Shown here piece after piece: positions 1 to 10,871 of a DNA stretch of 18,773 nt. This DNA is from an uncultured Verrucomicrobiota bacterium (GTDB lineage: Bacteria > Verrucomicrobiota > Kiritimatiellia > CAIVKH01). The stretch spans positions 1 to 18,773 of the forward strand of contig CALKUH010000071.1 in assembly GCA_937996795.1 (NCBI GenBank), written 5' to 3'. A model generated the notes under the pieces. That model was given only the letters and a program-made list of their open reading frames with translations. It had not been told where the DNA came from and ran no database searches. The position numbers and the translations under genes were made by a program. Each line of letters opens with the position of its first letter. Positions within the stretch are counted from its first letter, which is position 1.

Positions 1-7
1 ACGAACC

Positions 8-46
8 AACCGCCGCGATTCCTCGAATCGCGGCGGTTGTTTTTTT
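8..46 (+). terminator. Intrinsic terminator of the upstream unit
   Basis: A perfect 13-bp inverted repeat (arms 8-20 and 26-38, loop CCTCG) is GC-rich in its core and runs directly into a T tract (40-46). This is the classic Rho-independent layout for transcription moving rightward. It closes whatever lies left of the window and ends only 26 bases before the tatA start, so tatA must have its own start site in this narrow gap or depend on read-through. Confidence 0.9.
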
Positions 47-72
47 AAGCGGAACATGATGACATCCCGCGC

Positions 73-360
73 ATGACGGTGTTCGCATTTTTTGGCGGCA
101 TGACCGGCGGTGGCGAGATTGTGCTCGTGTTGCTTGTCGCGCTGCTGCTGTTCGGCGCGAAGAGCCTGCCGGAGGTGGCGCGCACGATCGGGAAGACGCT
201 GGAGCAAATTCGCCGGGCGGCGAATGAGGTGCGCGACGAGGTGATGAAGGCGGAACCGGAGTTGATGAAGGACGACCCGCCGCGCCCTCCCACGCCTACG
301 CCCGTGCTGCCGGAGCCCAAGCCGCCGCAGGAGGACGAGGATGAACGGGTGGCCCGCTGA
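73..360 (+). CDS. tatA: Twin-arginine translocase TatA/TatB-type subunit
   Basis: This small membrane protein (95 aa) would oligomerise to form the pore element of the Tat pathway, which exports folded proteins carrying RR signal peptides. A short N-terminal segment with GGGE precedes a single hydrophobic helix (about residues 15-27). A Phe-Gly hinge (FGAKSLPE) and an amphipathic helix (about 32-60) follow, then a proline- and acid-rich tail. FGxKxLP favours TatA, while the long charged helix is somewhat TatB-like, so one protein may serve both roles because no second tatA/B gene is visible. The start at 73 is preferred because FxFFGG before GGGE fits the family; ATG 100 is an alternative, and neither has a good ribosome site. 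It overlaps tatC by 20 bases, implying coupled translation. Confidence 0.9.
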   Translation: MTVFAFFGGMTGGGEIVLVLLVALLLFGAKSLPEVARTIGKTLEQIRRAANEVRDEVMKAEPELMKDDPPRPPTPTPVLPEPKPPQEDEDERVAR

Positions 361-1099
361 CCCGTCGGAGGAACGCAAGCCGTTCCTCGCGCACCTCGAT
401 GACCTGCGCCGCGTCCTGCTGCGCGTGGCGGGCGTGCTGCTCGCCGGCATGGTGGTCGCGCTGGTCTTTGCGCCCGACATCCTGCGCCTGCTCAAGGCGC
501 CGTTGGCGGGAATGGTCGAAAATCCGGATGCCTATCTCCGTTCCCTCGAGGTCGCCGGAGCGTTCACGACGACGCTGCGCATCGCTTTCTGGAGCGGCCT
601 GGTGCTGGCTGCTCCGCTCATTGTCCTGATCGTCGGCGCCTACCTGATGCCCGCCCTGACGCCGTCGGAGCGCGGCGCGTTGCGGGGCGTGGGGCTCGTC
701 AGCCTCGTCCTCTTCGCCTTCGGCGTGTGGATGGGCTATGCCTTCACGCTTCCGTTTGCGTTGCAGGCGATGTGGGCGATGAACGAATGGCTCGGCGTTG
801 TGGCGGAGTGGACGCTGACGAGCTACGTGACCTTCGCGACGCAGTTGCTGGTGGCCTTCGGCCTCGCGTTCGAACTGCCGGTGGTGATCCTCATTCTCGG
901 ACGCCTGCGCATCCTCAATTCCGGCTGGCTGCGCACCTATCGCCGACACGCGGTCATCGTCATCCTGCTCATTGCCACGGTGCTCACGCCGCCGGATGTT
1001 TTTTCGCAATTGTTGATGGCGATTCCGCTGTACGCGTTGTATGAAGCGTGCATCTGGATCATCTGGGGATGGGAACGGAGTGCGGCGCGCGCGTCATGA
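341..1099 (+). CDS. tatC: Sec-independent protein translocase TatC
   Basis: TatC is the polytopic inner-membrane receptor that binds twin-arginine signal peptides and recruits TatA. The 252-aa length is normal. Family landmarks are in order: an N-terminal cytoplasmic HLDDLR motif (18-23); several hydrophobic segments, including about 28-45, 82-103, 115-135, 162-188, 204-216 and 222-240; the LTPSE loop with Glu110; the membrane FELP motif with Glu178; and the LTPPDVFSQ motif with Asp219. These match the glutamate and aspartate positions known to matter in E. coli TatC. The gene begins inside the end of tatA, and its stop overlaps the next start as ATGA (1096-1099), so the four-gene cluster is probably one transcript. 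Confidence 0.96.
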   Translation: MNGWPADPSEERKPFLAHLDDLRRVLLRVAGVLLAGMVVALVFAPDILRLLKAPLAGMVENPDAYLRSLEVAGAFTTTLRIAFWSGLVLAAPLIVLIVGAYLMPALTPSERGALRGVGLVSLVLFAFGVWMGYAFTLPFALQAMWAMNEWLGVVAEWTLTSYVTFATQLLVAFGLAFELPVVILILGRLRILNSGWLRTYRRHAVIVILLIATVLTPPDVFSQLLMAIPLYALYEACIWIIWGWERSAARAS

Positions 1100-2448
1100 C
1101 CTTGCGTCTGGCCAGTTTCGGGTTGCGCGGATTCGTGGGGCAGTCCCTGTCGCCCCGCGAGGCGATGGATTTTGCCTCCGCCTTCGGGACGTTCGTCGAT
1201 GGCGGGCGCATCCTGCTGGGCCGCGACACGCGGTATTCGAGCCCGATGATCCACTCGGCGGTGACCGCCAGCCTGCTGAGCTGCGGGTGCGAGATCCTTG
1301 ATTTCGGCGTCTGCCCCACGCCGGTCCTGCAATACAGCGTAAAGCCGAACACGGCCGCGGGCGCGCTGTCGATTTCCGGCGGGCACAACCAGATGGGCTG
1401 GAACGCGCTCACGCTGATCGGCGCGGATGGCGCCTTCCTGGAGCCGGCGGTGGGCGAGGCGGTGCTGGATGCATACCACGCGACGGACTTCCTGCTGCGC
1501 GACGCCACGCACATGGGCACGATCGTCCCGCGCGCGGATTATTTTCCTCCGTACCTGAAGGCGCTGGCCGCGCTCGTGGATCGCGCCGCGATCCGCGCCG
1601 CGGGCTACACCGTGCTGATCGATCCGGTGGGGGGGGCGGGCTGTCCCTTTTTGGCGGATTTCTCCCGCGAATTCGGGCTGACGCTGGTCGCGATCAACGG
1701 CGAGCCGACCGGCTACCTCGCGCGCGAGCCGGAGCCGCGTCCGCGGAGCGCCCTGCAGATGGCGTCGTTCATCCGGCATGTGAAGGGCCACGCGGGCTTT
1801 GTGTTGAGCAGCGACATGGGCCGGTTGTCGCTGGTGACGGAAACCGGCGAGCCGCTGAGCGAGGAGTACACGCTGCCGCTGATCGTGCGCCACCTGCTGA
1901 AGCAGCGCGCGGGTCCGGTGGTGACGAACTGCTGCTCCAGCCGCATGGTGGACGACGTCGTGGCGGAGGCCGGCGTCTCGCTCCTCAAGACCGCTGTCGG
2001 CCAGGCGAGCGTGGTCGCGCGCATGACGGACGAGCAGGCGTTCGTGGGCGGCGAGGGCAGTGGCAGCGCCGCGGTGCCGGCGTTCAGCCGCGGGTTCGAC
2101 GGCTTCCTGATGATGGCGCTCGTGCTCGAGATGATGGCCGTCAACCGGTCCTCGCTCTCGGAGCTGGTGCGTTCGCTGCCGCGCTACCAGATGGTCAAAA
2201 AAAGCATGGCCTGCGAATCGCGCGCCGCCTACCACGCGCTGGAACAGTTGCTCACGCAGGCGGAACGGTTCGGCGCCGACCGGCTGGACCTGACGGATGG
2301 CGTCCGGCTCGACTGGGAGGACGGATGGCTGCATGTGCGCGCGTCGCACACGGAGCAACTGATCCGCGTGTTGTCGGAGGCGCGCGTCCGCAGCGTCGCG
2401 GAACGCCGCGCGGAAGAGGCCCTGCGTCTCATCGGGCAGGGGCTGTGA
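1096..2448 (+). CDS. Phosphohexomutase-family protein, probably catalytically inactive
   Basis: The 450-aa protein has the full four-domain layout of the alpha-D-phosphohexomutase superfamily (GlmM, phosphomannomutase/phosphoglucomutase) and aligns end to end with its downstream neighbour. The active-site loop, normally T(A/G)SHN, reads SGGHN (94-98), so the phosphorylated serine is Gly96. The metal loop, normally DPDGDR, reads SSDMGR (238-243), leaving one of three aspartates. The sugar loop GEGSG (319-323) is kept, and the phosphate loop RASHTEQ (415-421) is only slightly altered. It therefore looks like a folded but non-catalytic paralogue. The start at ATG 1096 overlaps the tatC stop by four bases and places the FGLRG motif at the normal distance. 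An upstream in-frame ATG at 1048 lies deep inside tatC and is less likely. The ORF is intact, arguing against ordinary decay. Confidence 0.88.
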   Translation: MTLRLASFGLRGFVGQSLSPREAMDFASAFGTFVDGGRILLGRDTRYSSPMIHSAVTASLLSCGCEILDFGVCPTPVLQYSVKPNTAAGALSISGGHNQMGWNALTLIGADGAFLEPAVGEAVLDAYHATDFLLRDATHMGTIVPRADYFPPYLKALAALVDRAAIRAAGYTVLIDPVGGAGCPFLADFSREFGLTLVAINGEPTGYLAREPEPRPRSALQMASFIRHVKGHAGFVLSSDMGRLSLVTETGEPLSEEYTLPLIVRHLLKQRAGPVVTNCCSSRMVDDVVAEAGVSLLKTAVGQASVVARMTDEQAFVGGEGSGSAAVPAFSRGFDGFLMMALVLEMMAVNRSSLSELVRSLPRYQMVKKSMACESRAAYHALEQLLTQAERFGADRLDLTDGVRLDWEDGWLHVRASHTEQLIRVLSEARVRSVAERRAEEALRLIGQGL

Positions 2449-2449
2449 A

Positions 2450-3808
2450 ATGAAGGAATTCCTCAAAGTCGGCGTCGCCGGCGTGCGCGGGGTGGTCGGA
2501 GACTCCTTTACGCCGCAAATCGCCGCGGGTTTTGCGCAGGCGTTCGGCTCGTTCGTCGGACAGGGGCCCGTCCTCGTGGGCCGCGACACGCGACCCAGCG
2601 GCCTGATGATCGAGTATGCGGTGGTCGCCGGCCTTCAGAGCGTCGGGTGCAAGCCGGTCCTCCTGGGCATCGTGCCGACACCGACCTTGCTGCTGATGAC
2701 GCGGCACCAGGGCGCGCGCGGCGGCATCGCGATCACCGCGAGCCACAACGCCGCCGAGTGGAATGCCCTGAAATTCATCGACCGCCGCGGGTTGTTGCTG
2801 GAGGAACCGCGCGCGCAGGAACTCTTCGACATCTACCACCAGCAGGAATTCCCTCTGGTCCAGGAAGCGGAACTCCCGTCCGTGGCCACGCTTCCGTACC
2901 CCGTGGAGCATCATTTCAAGCGCATCATGGAATATGTGGACCACAAGGCCATCCGAGGGCGTTCGTTCCGCGTCGCGGTGGATGGCGTGAACGGCGTCGG
3001 CGCGCTGTATTCGCCCTTCCTGCTGAGCCAGTTGCTGGGGTGCGAAATATTCCCGATCCACGACACGCCGTCCGGCGTGTTCCAGCGCGATCCGGAACCG
3101 CTGCCGCAACACCTGGGAGCGCTCAGTGAGGCCGTGGTGCGGAACCGTTGCGACATCGGTTTCGCGCAGGACCCCGATGGCGACCGCCTGGCGATTGTGG
3201 ATGAACAGGGCCGCCCGATTGGCGAGGACATGACCCTCGCTCTCGCCGCGCTGCAGGTGCTGGAGGCGCATGAAAAAGGGCCGGTGGTCATGAATCTCTC
3301 GGCGAGCCGCTCCGTCGAGGATGTCGCGCGCGCGCGCGGGTGCGAGGTGACGCGCACGCGGATCGGGGAGACGCATGTCGCGCGCGCGATGCTCGACCAG
3401 AGCGCGGTGGTGGGCGGTGAGCACAACGGCGGTGTGATGATCCCGCGCATCCATCCGTGCCGCGACAGTTTTGCGGCGATGGCGGTGGTGCTGGAATTGA
3501 TGGCGCGCACCGGGCTGAGCGTGTCCGCGCTGCGCGCGTCGATCCCGCAATACGTTGTCGTACGGCGCAAGCTGCCCGCGCGCCCGGAGCGCGCGCCCGA
3601 GGCGTTGCGCGAGTTGCGCCGGGCGTTCAGCGCGCATCGCATGAACTTCCTCGACGGGGTGTTCATCGAATTCAGCGACGCCTGGGTCCATGTGCGCCGG
3701 TCGAACACGGAACCCGTGGTGCGCGTCACCGTGGAGGCGCCGGCCCGTCCGCGCGCCGAGGCGCTGGCGGACGAGGTCGAGGCCTGCCTGCGCCCGATGC
3801 TGGGGTAG
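2450..3808 (+). CDS. Phosphohexomutase (GlmM / phosphomannomutase family), intact active site
   Basis: This 452-aa enzyme would shift a phosphate between the C1 and C6 hydroxyls of a hexose or hexosamine through a phosphoserine intermediate. All four family motifs are present: active-site ITASHN with Ser98; the Mg loop DPDGDR (241-246) with Asp241, Asp243 and Asp245; the sugar loop GEHNG (323-327); and the phosphate loop RRSNTEP (416-422). The length is typical. Family membership is certain, but the substrate (glucosamine, mannose or glucose phosphate) cannot be fixed from motifs, so no symbol is given. GlmM feeding UDP-GlcNAc for peptidoglycan is one likely role. It starts one base after the stop of the inactive-looking paralogue, with a purine-rich CAGGGG stretch as ribosome site, so the two are co-translated at linked levels. 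Confidence 0.93.
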   Translation: MKEFLKVGVAGVRGVVGDSFTPQIAAGFAQAFGSFVGQGPVLVGRDTRPSGLMIEYAVVAGLQSVGCKPVLLGIVPTPTLLLMTRHQGARGGIAITASHNAAEWNALKFIDRRGLLLEEPRAQELFDIYHQQEFPLVQEAELPSVATLPYPVEHHFKRIMEYVDHKAIRGRSFRVAVDGVNGVGALYSPFLLSQLLGCEIFPIHDTPSGVFQRDPEPLPQHLGALSEAVVRNRCDIGFAQDPDGDRLAIVDEQGRPIGEDMTLALAALQVLEAHEKGPVVMNLSASRSVEDVARARGCEVTRTRIGETHVARAMLDQSAVVGGEHNGGVMIPRIHPCRDSFAAMAVVLELMARTGLSVSALRASIPQYVVVRRKLPARPERAPEALRELRRAFSAHRMNFLDGVFIEFSDAWVHVRRSNTEPVVRVTVEAPARPRAEALADEVEACLRPMLG

Positions 3809-3845
3809 CCCGTCGCGATAGTCGCCGACCCCGGCATTTCGCCAC

Positions 3846-3874
3846 TTGCCATCCCCCCGGCCAGCCCGTAGCCT
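3846..3874 (+). promoter_or_regulatory. Possible sigma70-type promoter for secA
   Basis: TTGCCA (3846-3851) and TAGCCT (3869-3874) are separated by 17 bases in the 99-base gap between the second phosphohexomutase gene and secA. The -35 box is good and the -10 box is weak (3 of 6). The start site would be near 3881, leaving a leader of about 27 bases containing the secA ribosome site. No terminator is visible in the gap, so read-through from the tat cluster is also possible. Confidence 0.3.
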
Positions 3875-3895
3875 CGCAGGTCTTTGCACGGAAAT

Positions 3896-3899
3896 GAGG
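3896..3899 (+). promoter_or_regulatory. Ribosome-binding site fixing the secA start
   Basis: GAGG lies eight bases before ATG 3908. This spacing selects ATG 3908 over the in-frame TTG at 3884, which has no such site. The resulting N-terminus, beginning MQWLIKK, also resembles normal SecA N-termini. Confidence 0.7.
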
Positions 3900-3907
3900 C
3901 GATTTTT

Positions 3908-6961
<3,054 letters not shown>

Positions 6962-6975
6962 GCGGCGAGGAGCGG

Positions 6976-8568
6976 ATGGCGGATCAAGCGACATCCGGCG
7001 CCCCGCGGTGGCAGGCCTGGCTGCGGGACCTTGCGGCCGCGTTGAGCGGCGCGCTGTTGTCGGCGAGTTTCGCCCCGCTGGAAGCGCACCAGGCCGCGTG
7101 GTTCGCGCTGGCGCCGCTGCTGCTGGCCTGCCGGCACGCGGAGGGCAAACGCGCCGCGTTCCGCCTGGGTTTTATCGCCGGTTCCGTCTTCTGGCTGACC
7201 TCCATCTGGTGGCTGTCACGCGTGACCTACGCCGGTTGGATCACGCTCGCGTTTTACTGCGCGCTCTACGTGGGCGCCTTCGCGGTGGCGTCCTTCCTCT
7301 GGCTGCGGCGCTTCGGGCATGAGCGGGTGGGCGCCAATCTCGGGTTCATGCTTTTCGCGGCCTGCGCGTGGGCGGGGTTGGAATGGGTGCGCAGCACGTT
7401 CGCGACGGGGTTCCCGTGGAATCCACTCGGCGTCTCCCAATATCAAAATCCCGCGATCCTGCAGGGCGCGGCGTGGGGCGGCGTCCATGCCGTGTCCGCG
7501 CTGCTGGTCTGGGTGAACGCCGGGATCGCGCTGACGGTCATGCGCTACATCCGGCGCGGCGGACACTGGGGCCGGCGCCCGCATTTCGAGCTGATGCTGG
7601 CCCTGCTCGTGCTGGCGCTGGCCTTCTGGGGCGGCGCCGCCCGCGTCAAGCGCCTCGAACCGGGGTCCACGCCGGTCCGCGTGGCCCTGATCCAGACCGC
7701 CATTCCGCAGGATGACAAGTGGGACAGCAACACGGTGGAACTCATCTATCACCGGCTGGATGAACTGACGCGGTCCGCGCTGCGGACCGGCCCGCTCGAC
7801 CTCATCATCTGGCCGGAGACCGCGCTTCCGGACGACGTGCGGTATAGCGAGCCGAGCTACGAACTCGTCTATCGCCTCTGCACCAACGGCGTGCCGATCC
7901 TGGTCGGCTCCATGGATTCCGAGTGGCCTGACGAAGGGCGTCCGATCTTTTACAACAGTTCCTTCCTCTTCGATCGCGAGGGCGTCGTGGTGGGGGTGTA
8001 CGAGAAGCAGCATCTTGTCCCGTTCGGCGAATACGTGCCGTTCCGACACGCCGTGCCGTTCATCAGCGCGATGACGCCGATCCAGGAAAGTTTCACGCCG
8101 GGCCGCACCAGCACCGTGTTCCGGCTGGAGAAGCCGGCGGTGGCGTTTTCGGTCCTCATTTGCTTTGAGGACACGGTGGCCCGGCTCGCGCGCAAGGCGG
8201 TGCGCGCGGGCGCGCGACTGCTGGTGAACCAGACGAACGACGCATGGTTCGATCCCTCCAGCGCATCGCGCCAGCACATGGCGCAGTGTGTCCTGCGCGT
8301 GGTGGAAACGGGCGTGCCGGCGGTGCGCGTCGCGAACACGGGCGTGACCTGCTACATCAACCATCGCGGCTTCGTGGAGGCGCAACTCGTCGACGCGTCG
8401 GGCGGCACGATCTTTCCCGGGTTCAAGACCGTGCAGGTGCGGCCCGCGCCGGATGGGATGGCGCCCACGTTTTACCTGAAGCATGGCGACCTGCTGCCGG
8501 TGGCCGCGGGCGTGTTCGCGTTGCTGGTCGCCGGATTCCTGTGGCGGCGCGACCGCGAGGCGGCCTGA
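6976..8568 (+). CDS. lnt: Apolipoprotein N-acyltransferase
   Basis: Lnt adds the third acyl chain to the N-terminal cysteine of lipoproteins in the inner membrane, the step that lets Lol proteins release them in diderms. The 530-aa protein has an N-terminal membrane part (hydrophobic segments around 20-50, 64-80, 86-111, 121-135, 165-190 and 205-220) and a periplasmic nitrilase-like domain (about 233-480), followed by a last membrane helix (508-523). The catalytic triad is visible: Glu281 in WPETALP, Lys344 in YEKQHLVPFGEY and Cys396 in ICFED. Glu351 and Glu398 are also kept. ATG 6976 is chosen because it falls after the secA stop and follows GAGGAG (6967-6972), although at only three bases; the in-frame extension to 6907 lies inside secA. 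It is functionally linked to the lol genes further right. Confidence 0.96.
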   Translation: MADQATSGAPRWQAWLRDLAAALSGALLSASFAPLEAHQAAWFALAPLLLACRHAEGKRAAFRLGFIAGSVFWLTSIWWLSRVTYAGWITLAFYCALYVGAFAVASFLWLRRFGHERVGANLGFMLFAACAWAGLEWVRSTFATGFPWNPLGVSQYQNPAILQGAAWGGVHAVSALLVWVNAGIALTVMRYIRRGGHWGRRPHFELMLALLVLALAFWGGAARVKRLEPGSTPVRVALIQTAIPQDDKWDSNTVELIYHRLDELTRSALRTGPLDLIIWPETALPDDVRYSEPSYELVYRLCTNGVPILVGSMDSEWPDEGRPIFYNSSFLFDREGVVVGVYEKQHLVPFGEYVPFRHAVPFISAMTPIQESFTPGRTSTVFRLEKPAVAFSVLICFEDTVARLARKAVRAGARLLVNQTNDAWFDPSSASRQHMAQCVLRVVETGVPAVRVANTGVTCYINHRGFVEAQLVDASGGTIFPGFKTVQVRPAPDGMAPTFYLKHGDLLPVAAGVFALLVAGFLWRRDREAA

Positions 8569-8571
8569 GCC

Positions 8572-9150
8572 TCAGGTCGTGGTTTCCGCCGGTTGGGGCA
8601 GGGGTTCGGCGGCGAAGCGCTCGTTCACTTCCGTGTGGAAGCTGTCGTACGCGCGGCGATAGCGCGCGAGTTCCTGCGGGGAGAGCTGGCTGCTGTTCCC
8701 GTGCTGGAGTTCGCGATACGGCCGGTGCGCGAGGCGCAACAGGTGCCAGACGCCCTGAAGGATGTCATCCGCGCGCCGACGGTAGTGCAGCGCAGGCAGG
8801 GCGCATTCCTCCTGCGATGCGGAGAGGAACTGGCACAGGAAGCCCTCCTCGCCCTCCAGATGCGTCTGGTGCTGCATCATCGCATGCGCCGACTGGACGT
8901 TGTGGGAGATCAGGTTGAGGAAGCGCAGGAAGTCCTGTTCCGCCTGGGTCGTGCCGGCCGATTTCGTGGCGAGAAAGGCGTGGTGCTGGGAGGTCTTGAG
9001 CAGGCTGAGCACCTTCTCGACATGCCGGATGCGCGCGTTCGTGTCCAGCTCGTGGATCGGCATGTAGAGCAGCTCCACCGCGCGCTCAAAGTGCACGTCG
9101 CGCCGGGCGAGGTGGATCGGACGGTTCAGGTTGAAATCGTTGGTCGTCAC
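8572..9150 (-). CDS. Hypothetical protein, small and helix-rich
   Basis: I do not recognise this 192-aa protein. It is the only credible reading of the 700 bases between lnt and lysS, and its stop lies three bases from the lnt stop in tail-to-tail arrangement. It appears soluble, with no signal peptide or membrane segment, and is predicted by eye to be mostly helical. It is notably rich in His, Gln, Arg and Glu, with two cysteines (106 and 116) and a Pro/Ala/Thr tail. The start is uncertain. GTG 9150 gives an N-terminus of VTTNDFNLNRPIH; a longer form from ATG 9270 would add 40 arginine- and proline-rich residues running through the lysS promoter area, so I prefer the shorter form. A possible promoter (9172-9200) sits just upstream. 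It could be a lineage-specific cytoplasmic protein. Confidence 0.65.
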   Translation of the reverse strand: MTTNDFNLNRPIHLARRDVHFERAVELLYMPIHELDTNARIRHVEKVLSLLKTSQHHAFLATKSAGTTQAEQDFLRFLNLISHNVQSAHAMMQHQTHLEGEEGFLCQFLSASQEECALPALHYRRRADDILQGVWHLLRLAHRPYRELQHGNSSQLSPQELARYRRAYDSFHTEVNERFAAEPLPQPAETTT

Positions 9151-9171
9151 GCGCAGTCGTTCCCGGCGACT

Positions 9172-9200
9172 TTCATACCAAGTCCCGCCCGCCGGCACAA
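9172..9200 (-). promoter_or_regulatory. Possible promoter for the small reverse-strand gene
   Basis: Read on the reverse strand, TTGTGC (9200-9195) and TATGAA (9177-9172) are 17 bases apart. Transcription would start near 9165, giving a leader of about 15 bases before GTG 9150. This would exclude the longer start at 9270. It is back to back with the proposed lysS promoter. Confidence 0.35.
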
Positions 9201-9225
9201 TGCCGGGATGCGGGGCATCTTTGCG

Positions 9226-9254
9226 TTGCGGGTGGGCGTCATCTCCGGTACAAC
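9226..9254 (+). promoter_or_regulatory. Possible sigma70-type promoter for lysS
   Basis: TTGCGG (9226-9231) and TACAAC (9249-9254) are 17 bases apart. The expected start near 9261 leaves a leader of about 24 bases containing the AGGCGGAAC stretch (9271-9279), a plausible ribosome site for ATG 9285. Confidence 0.4.
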
Positions 9255-9284
9255 GCAGGCCTTTCACCACAGGCGGAACGATCC

Positions 9285-10727
9285 ATGGAACTCGGCTCGA
9301 CGGAAGCGGAATATCGCGCGCAGCGGCTGGAAAACCTGCGCCATCTCGAATCGGCTGGCTACCCGGCCTACGGCGGGGCGTTTGAGCGCACCGGCTCGCT
9401 GGCCGACGTGCGCGCGGGATTTGCCGAGGGTAAGTCCGTGCGCATCGCCGGCCGCATGCTGGCCCGCCGCGAGATGGGCAAGAGCGTGTTCGCCGACCTG
9501 CGCGACGGGACGGACCGGTTCCAGTTGTTTATCAAGAAGGACGAGCTGGGCGACGCGGCGTTCGGCGCCTTTGCGCACCTCGACTTCGGCGATTTTATCG
9601 GCGTGGAGGGCGTGTTGTTCACCACCCGGACGGGCGAGCCCAGCGTCAAGGTGACGAAGTGGACGCTGCTGTCGAAGGCCCTGCGCGCGCCGCCCGAGAA
9701 GTGGCACGGCTTGCAGGATGTCGAAATCCGCTACCGCAAGCGTTACCTGGACCTCGTGGCGAATCCCGAGGTGCGCAAGGTGTTCAACCAGCGTATCGCG
9801 ATCGTGCGCGGCATCCGCGAATTCCTGCACGGGCGCGGCTTCCAGGAGGTCGAGACGCCGATGATGCAGCCGCTCGCGGGCGGCGCCGCGGCCAATCCGT
9901 TTAAGACGCACTACGATGCGCTGGATTGCGACATGTACCTGCGCATCGCGCCGGAGCTGTATCTCAAGCGCCTGCTGGCGGGCGGGTTCGACAAGGTGTT
10001 CGAGCTGAACCGCAATTTCCGCAACGAAGGCCTGAGCCGCTTCCACAATCCCGAGTTCACGATGCTCGAGATCTATGAGGCGTACGGCGATCGCCGGACG
10101 ATGCAGGCGCTCGTGCAGGACCTGATCTGCGCCGTCGCGGAGCAGGTGATGGGCACGTTGAAGGTCGGCACGGCGGAGCAGCCGATTGACCTCGCCACGC
10201 CGTGGCGCGAGGTGACCTATCGCGACCTTGTGTGCGAGAAGGCCGGCGCCGATTGGTTCAGCCTGGACCGCGACGCCGCGCACGCGCGCGCCCATGCGCT
10301 CGGCGTCTCCACCGATCCGGCCTGGGGCCTGACGGAGGTCACGCAGGAACTCTTCGAGAAACTGATCGAAAAGACCCTCGTGAACCCGACCTTCGTGACG
10401 CGCCTTCCCGTGGACCTCGTTCCGCTGGCGCGCGCCACGGCGGACGACCCGACGACGGTGGATGTGTTCGAACTCGTGATCGGCGGCCGCGAAATCGCGC
10501 CCGCGTATTCCGAACTCAACGACCCGCTTGAGCAGCGCCGCCGCCTGGAGGCGCAGGCCGCGGGCGACGCCTCGAAACTGGACGAGGACTTCCTCGCCGC
10601 GTTGGAGCACGGCATGCCTCCCGCCGGCGGCATGGGCATCGGCATCGACCGCCTCGTCATGATGCTCACCGGCGCGGAAGCCATCCGCGACGTGATCCTC
10701 TTCCCCCAGATGCGCCCGCAATCCTGA
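9285..10727 (+). CDS. lysS: Lysyl-tRNA synthetase, class II
   Basis: This enzyme charges tRNA-Lys with lysine in the cytoplasm. The 480-aa protein has an N-terminal OB-fold anticodon-binding domain (about 50-130) and a class II catalytic domain. Motif 2 is FRNEGLSRFHNPEFTMLE (245-262) and motif 3 is GMGIGIDRL (449-457). Glu224 in APELYLKRL, Glu262 and Tyr264 match lysine-pocket residues of the E. coli enzyme. One difference is in the SELND segment, where E. coli has GNGFSEL and this protein has APAYSEL (405-411), replacing a pocket Asn by Pro406 and a Phe by Tyr408. The order OB-fold then catalytic core excludes the EpmA-type paralogue. It stands alone, divergent from a small unknown gene and convergent with the protease gene. 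Confidence 0.95.
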   Translation: MELGSTEAEYRAQRLENLRHLESAGYPAYGGAFERTGSLADVRAGFAEGKSVRIAGRMLARREMGKSVFADLRDGTDRFQLFIKKDELGDAAFGAFAHLDFGDFIGVEGVLFTTRTGEPSVKVTKWTLLSKALRAPPEKWHGLQDVEIRYRKRYLDLVANPEVRKVFNQRIAIVRGIREFLHGRGFQEVETPMMQPLAGGAAANPFKTHYDALDCDMYLRIAPELYLKRLLAGGFDKVFELNRNFRNEGLSRFHNPEFTMLEIYEAYGDRRTMQALVQDLICAVAEQVMGTLKVGTAEQPIDLATPWREVTYRDLVCEKAGADWFSLDRDAAHARAHALGVSTDPAWGLTEVTQELFEKLIEKTLVNPTFVTRLPVDLVPLARATADDPTTVDVFELVIGGREIAPAYSELNDPLEQRRRLEAQAAGDASKLDEDFLAALEHGMPPAGGMGIGIDRLVMMLTGAEAIRDVILFPQMRPQS

Positions 10728-10774
10728 CGCCGCGGTGCAGCCTGGCGGGTGGGGGCGCCCTCCGGCCCGGACTC

Positions 10775-10796
10775 AAAAGCGCCCCCCGCGCGGGGG
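10775..10796 (-). terminator. Possible weak terminator for the protease gene, with an alternative hairpin
   Basis: Read on the reverse strand, five C, GCGC and five G (10796-10783) form a hairpin. A GGCGC run and four T (10778-10775) follow, about 76 bases beyond the protease stop. A competing 8-bp pairing, GGGGGCGC (10751-10758) with GCGCCCCC (10779-10786), could form on transcripts leaving lysS but has no T run. Termination here is likely weak in both directions. Confidence 0.3.
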
Positions 10797-10871
10797 AGAC
10801 GTTCGATCAATCCGCCGCCCGGCCCTGTTTCCTCGCCCGGTACGGTAGTGTACCTTTGCCAACGATCAGGC

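Noticed and set aside
1048..1095. Upstream start (ATG 1048) for the first phosphohexomutase
   Set aside because: It would overlap tatC by 52 bases and add residues absent from the family; ATG 1096 gives the usual ATGA overlap and N-terminus.
3884..3907. Upstream TTG start for secA
   Set aside because: It adds eight residues not expected in SecA and has no ribosome site, whereas GAGG is well placed for ATG 3908.
8593..9654. A 353-codon + strand open frame over the small unknown gene and the start of lysS
   Set aside because: It overlaps the clear lysS start in another frame and has no family motifs; its composition is that of an antisense shadow.
10839..10854. Small inverted repeat GGTAC/GTACC after lysS as a terminator
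   Set aside because: The stem has only five pairs and lacks a T tract.
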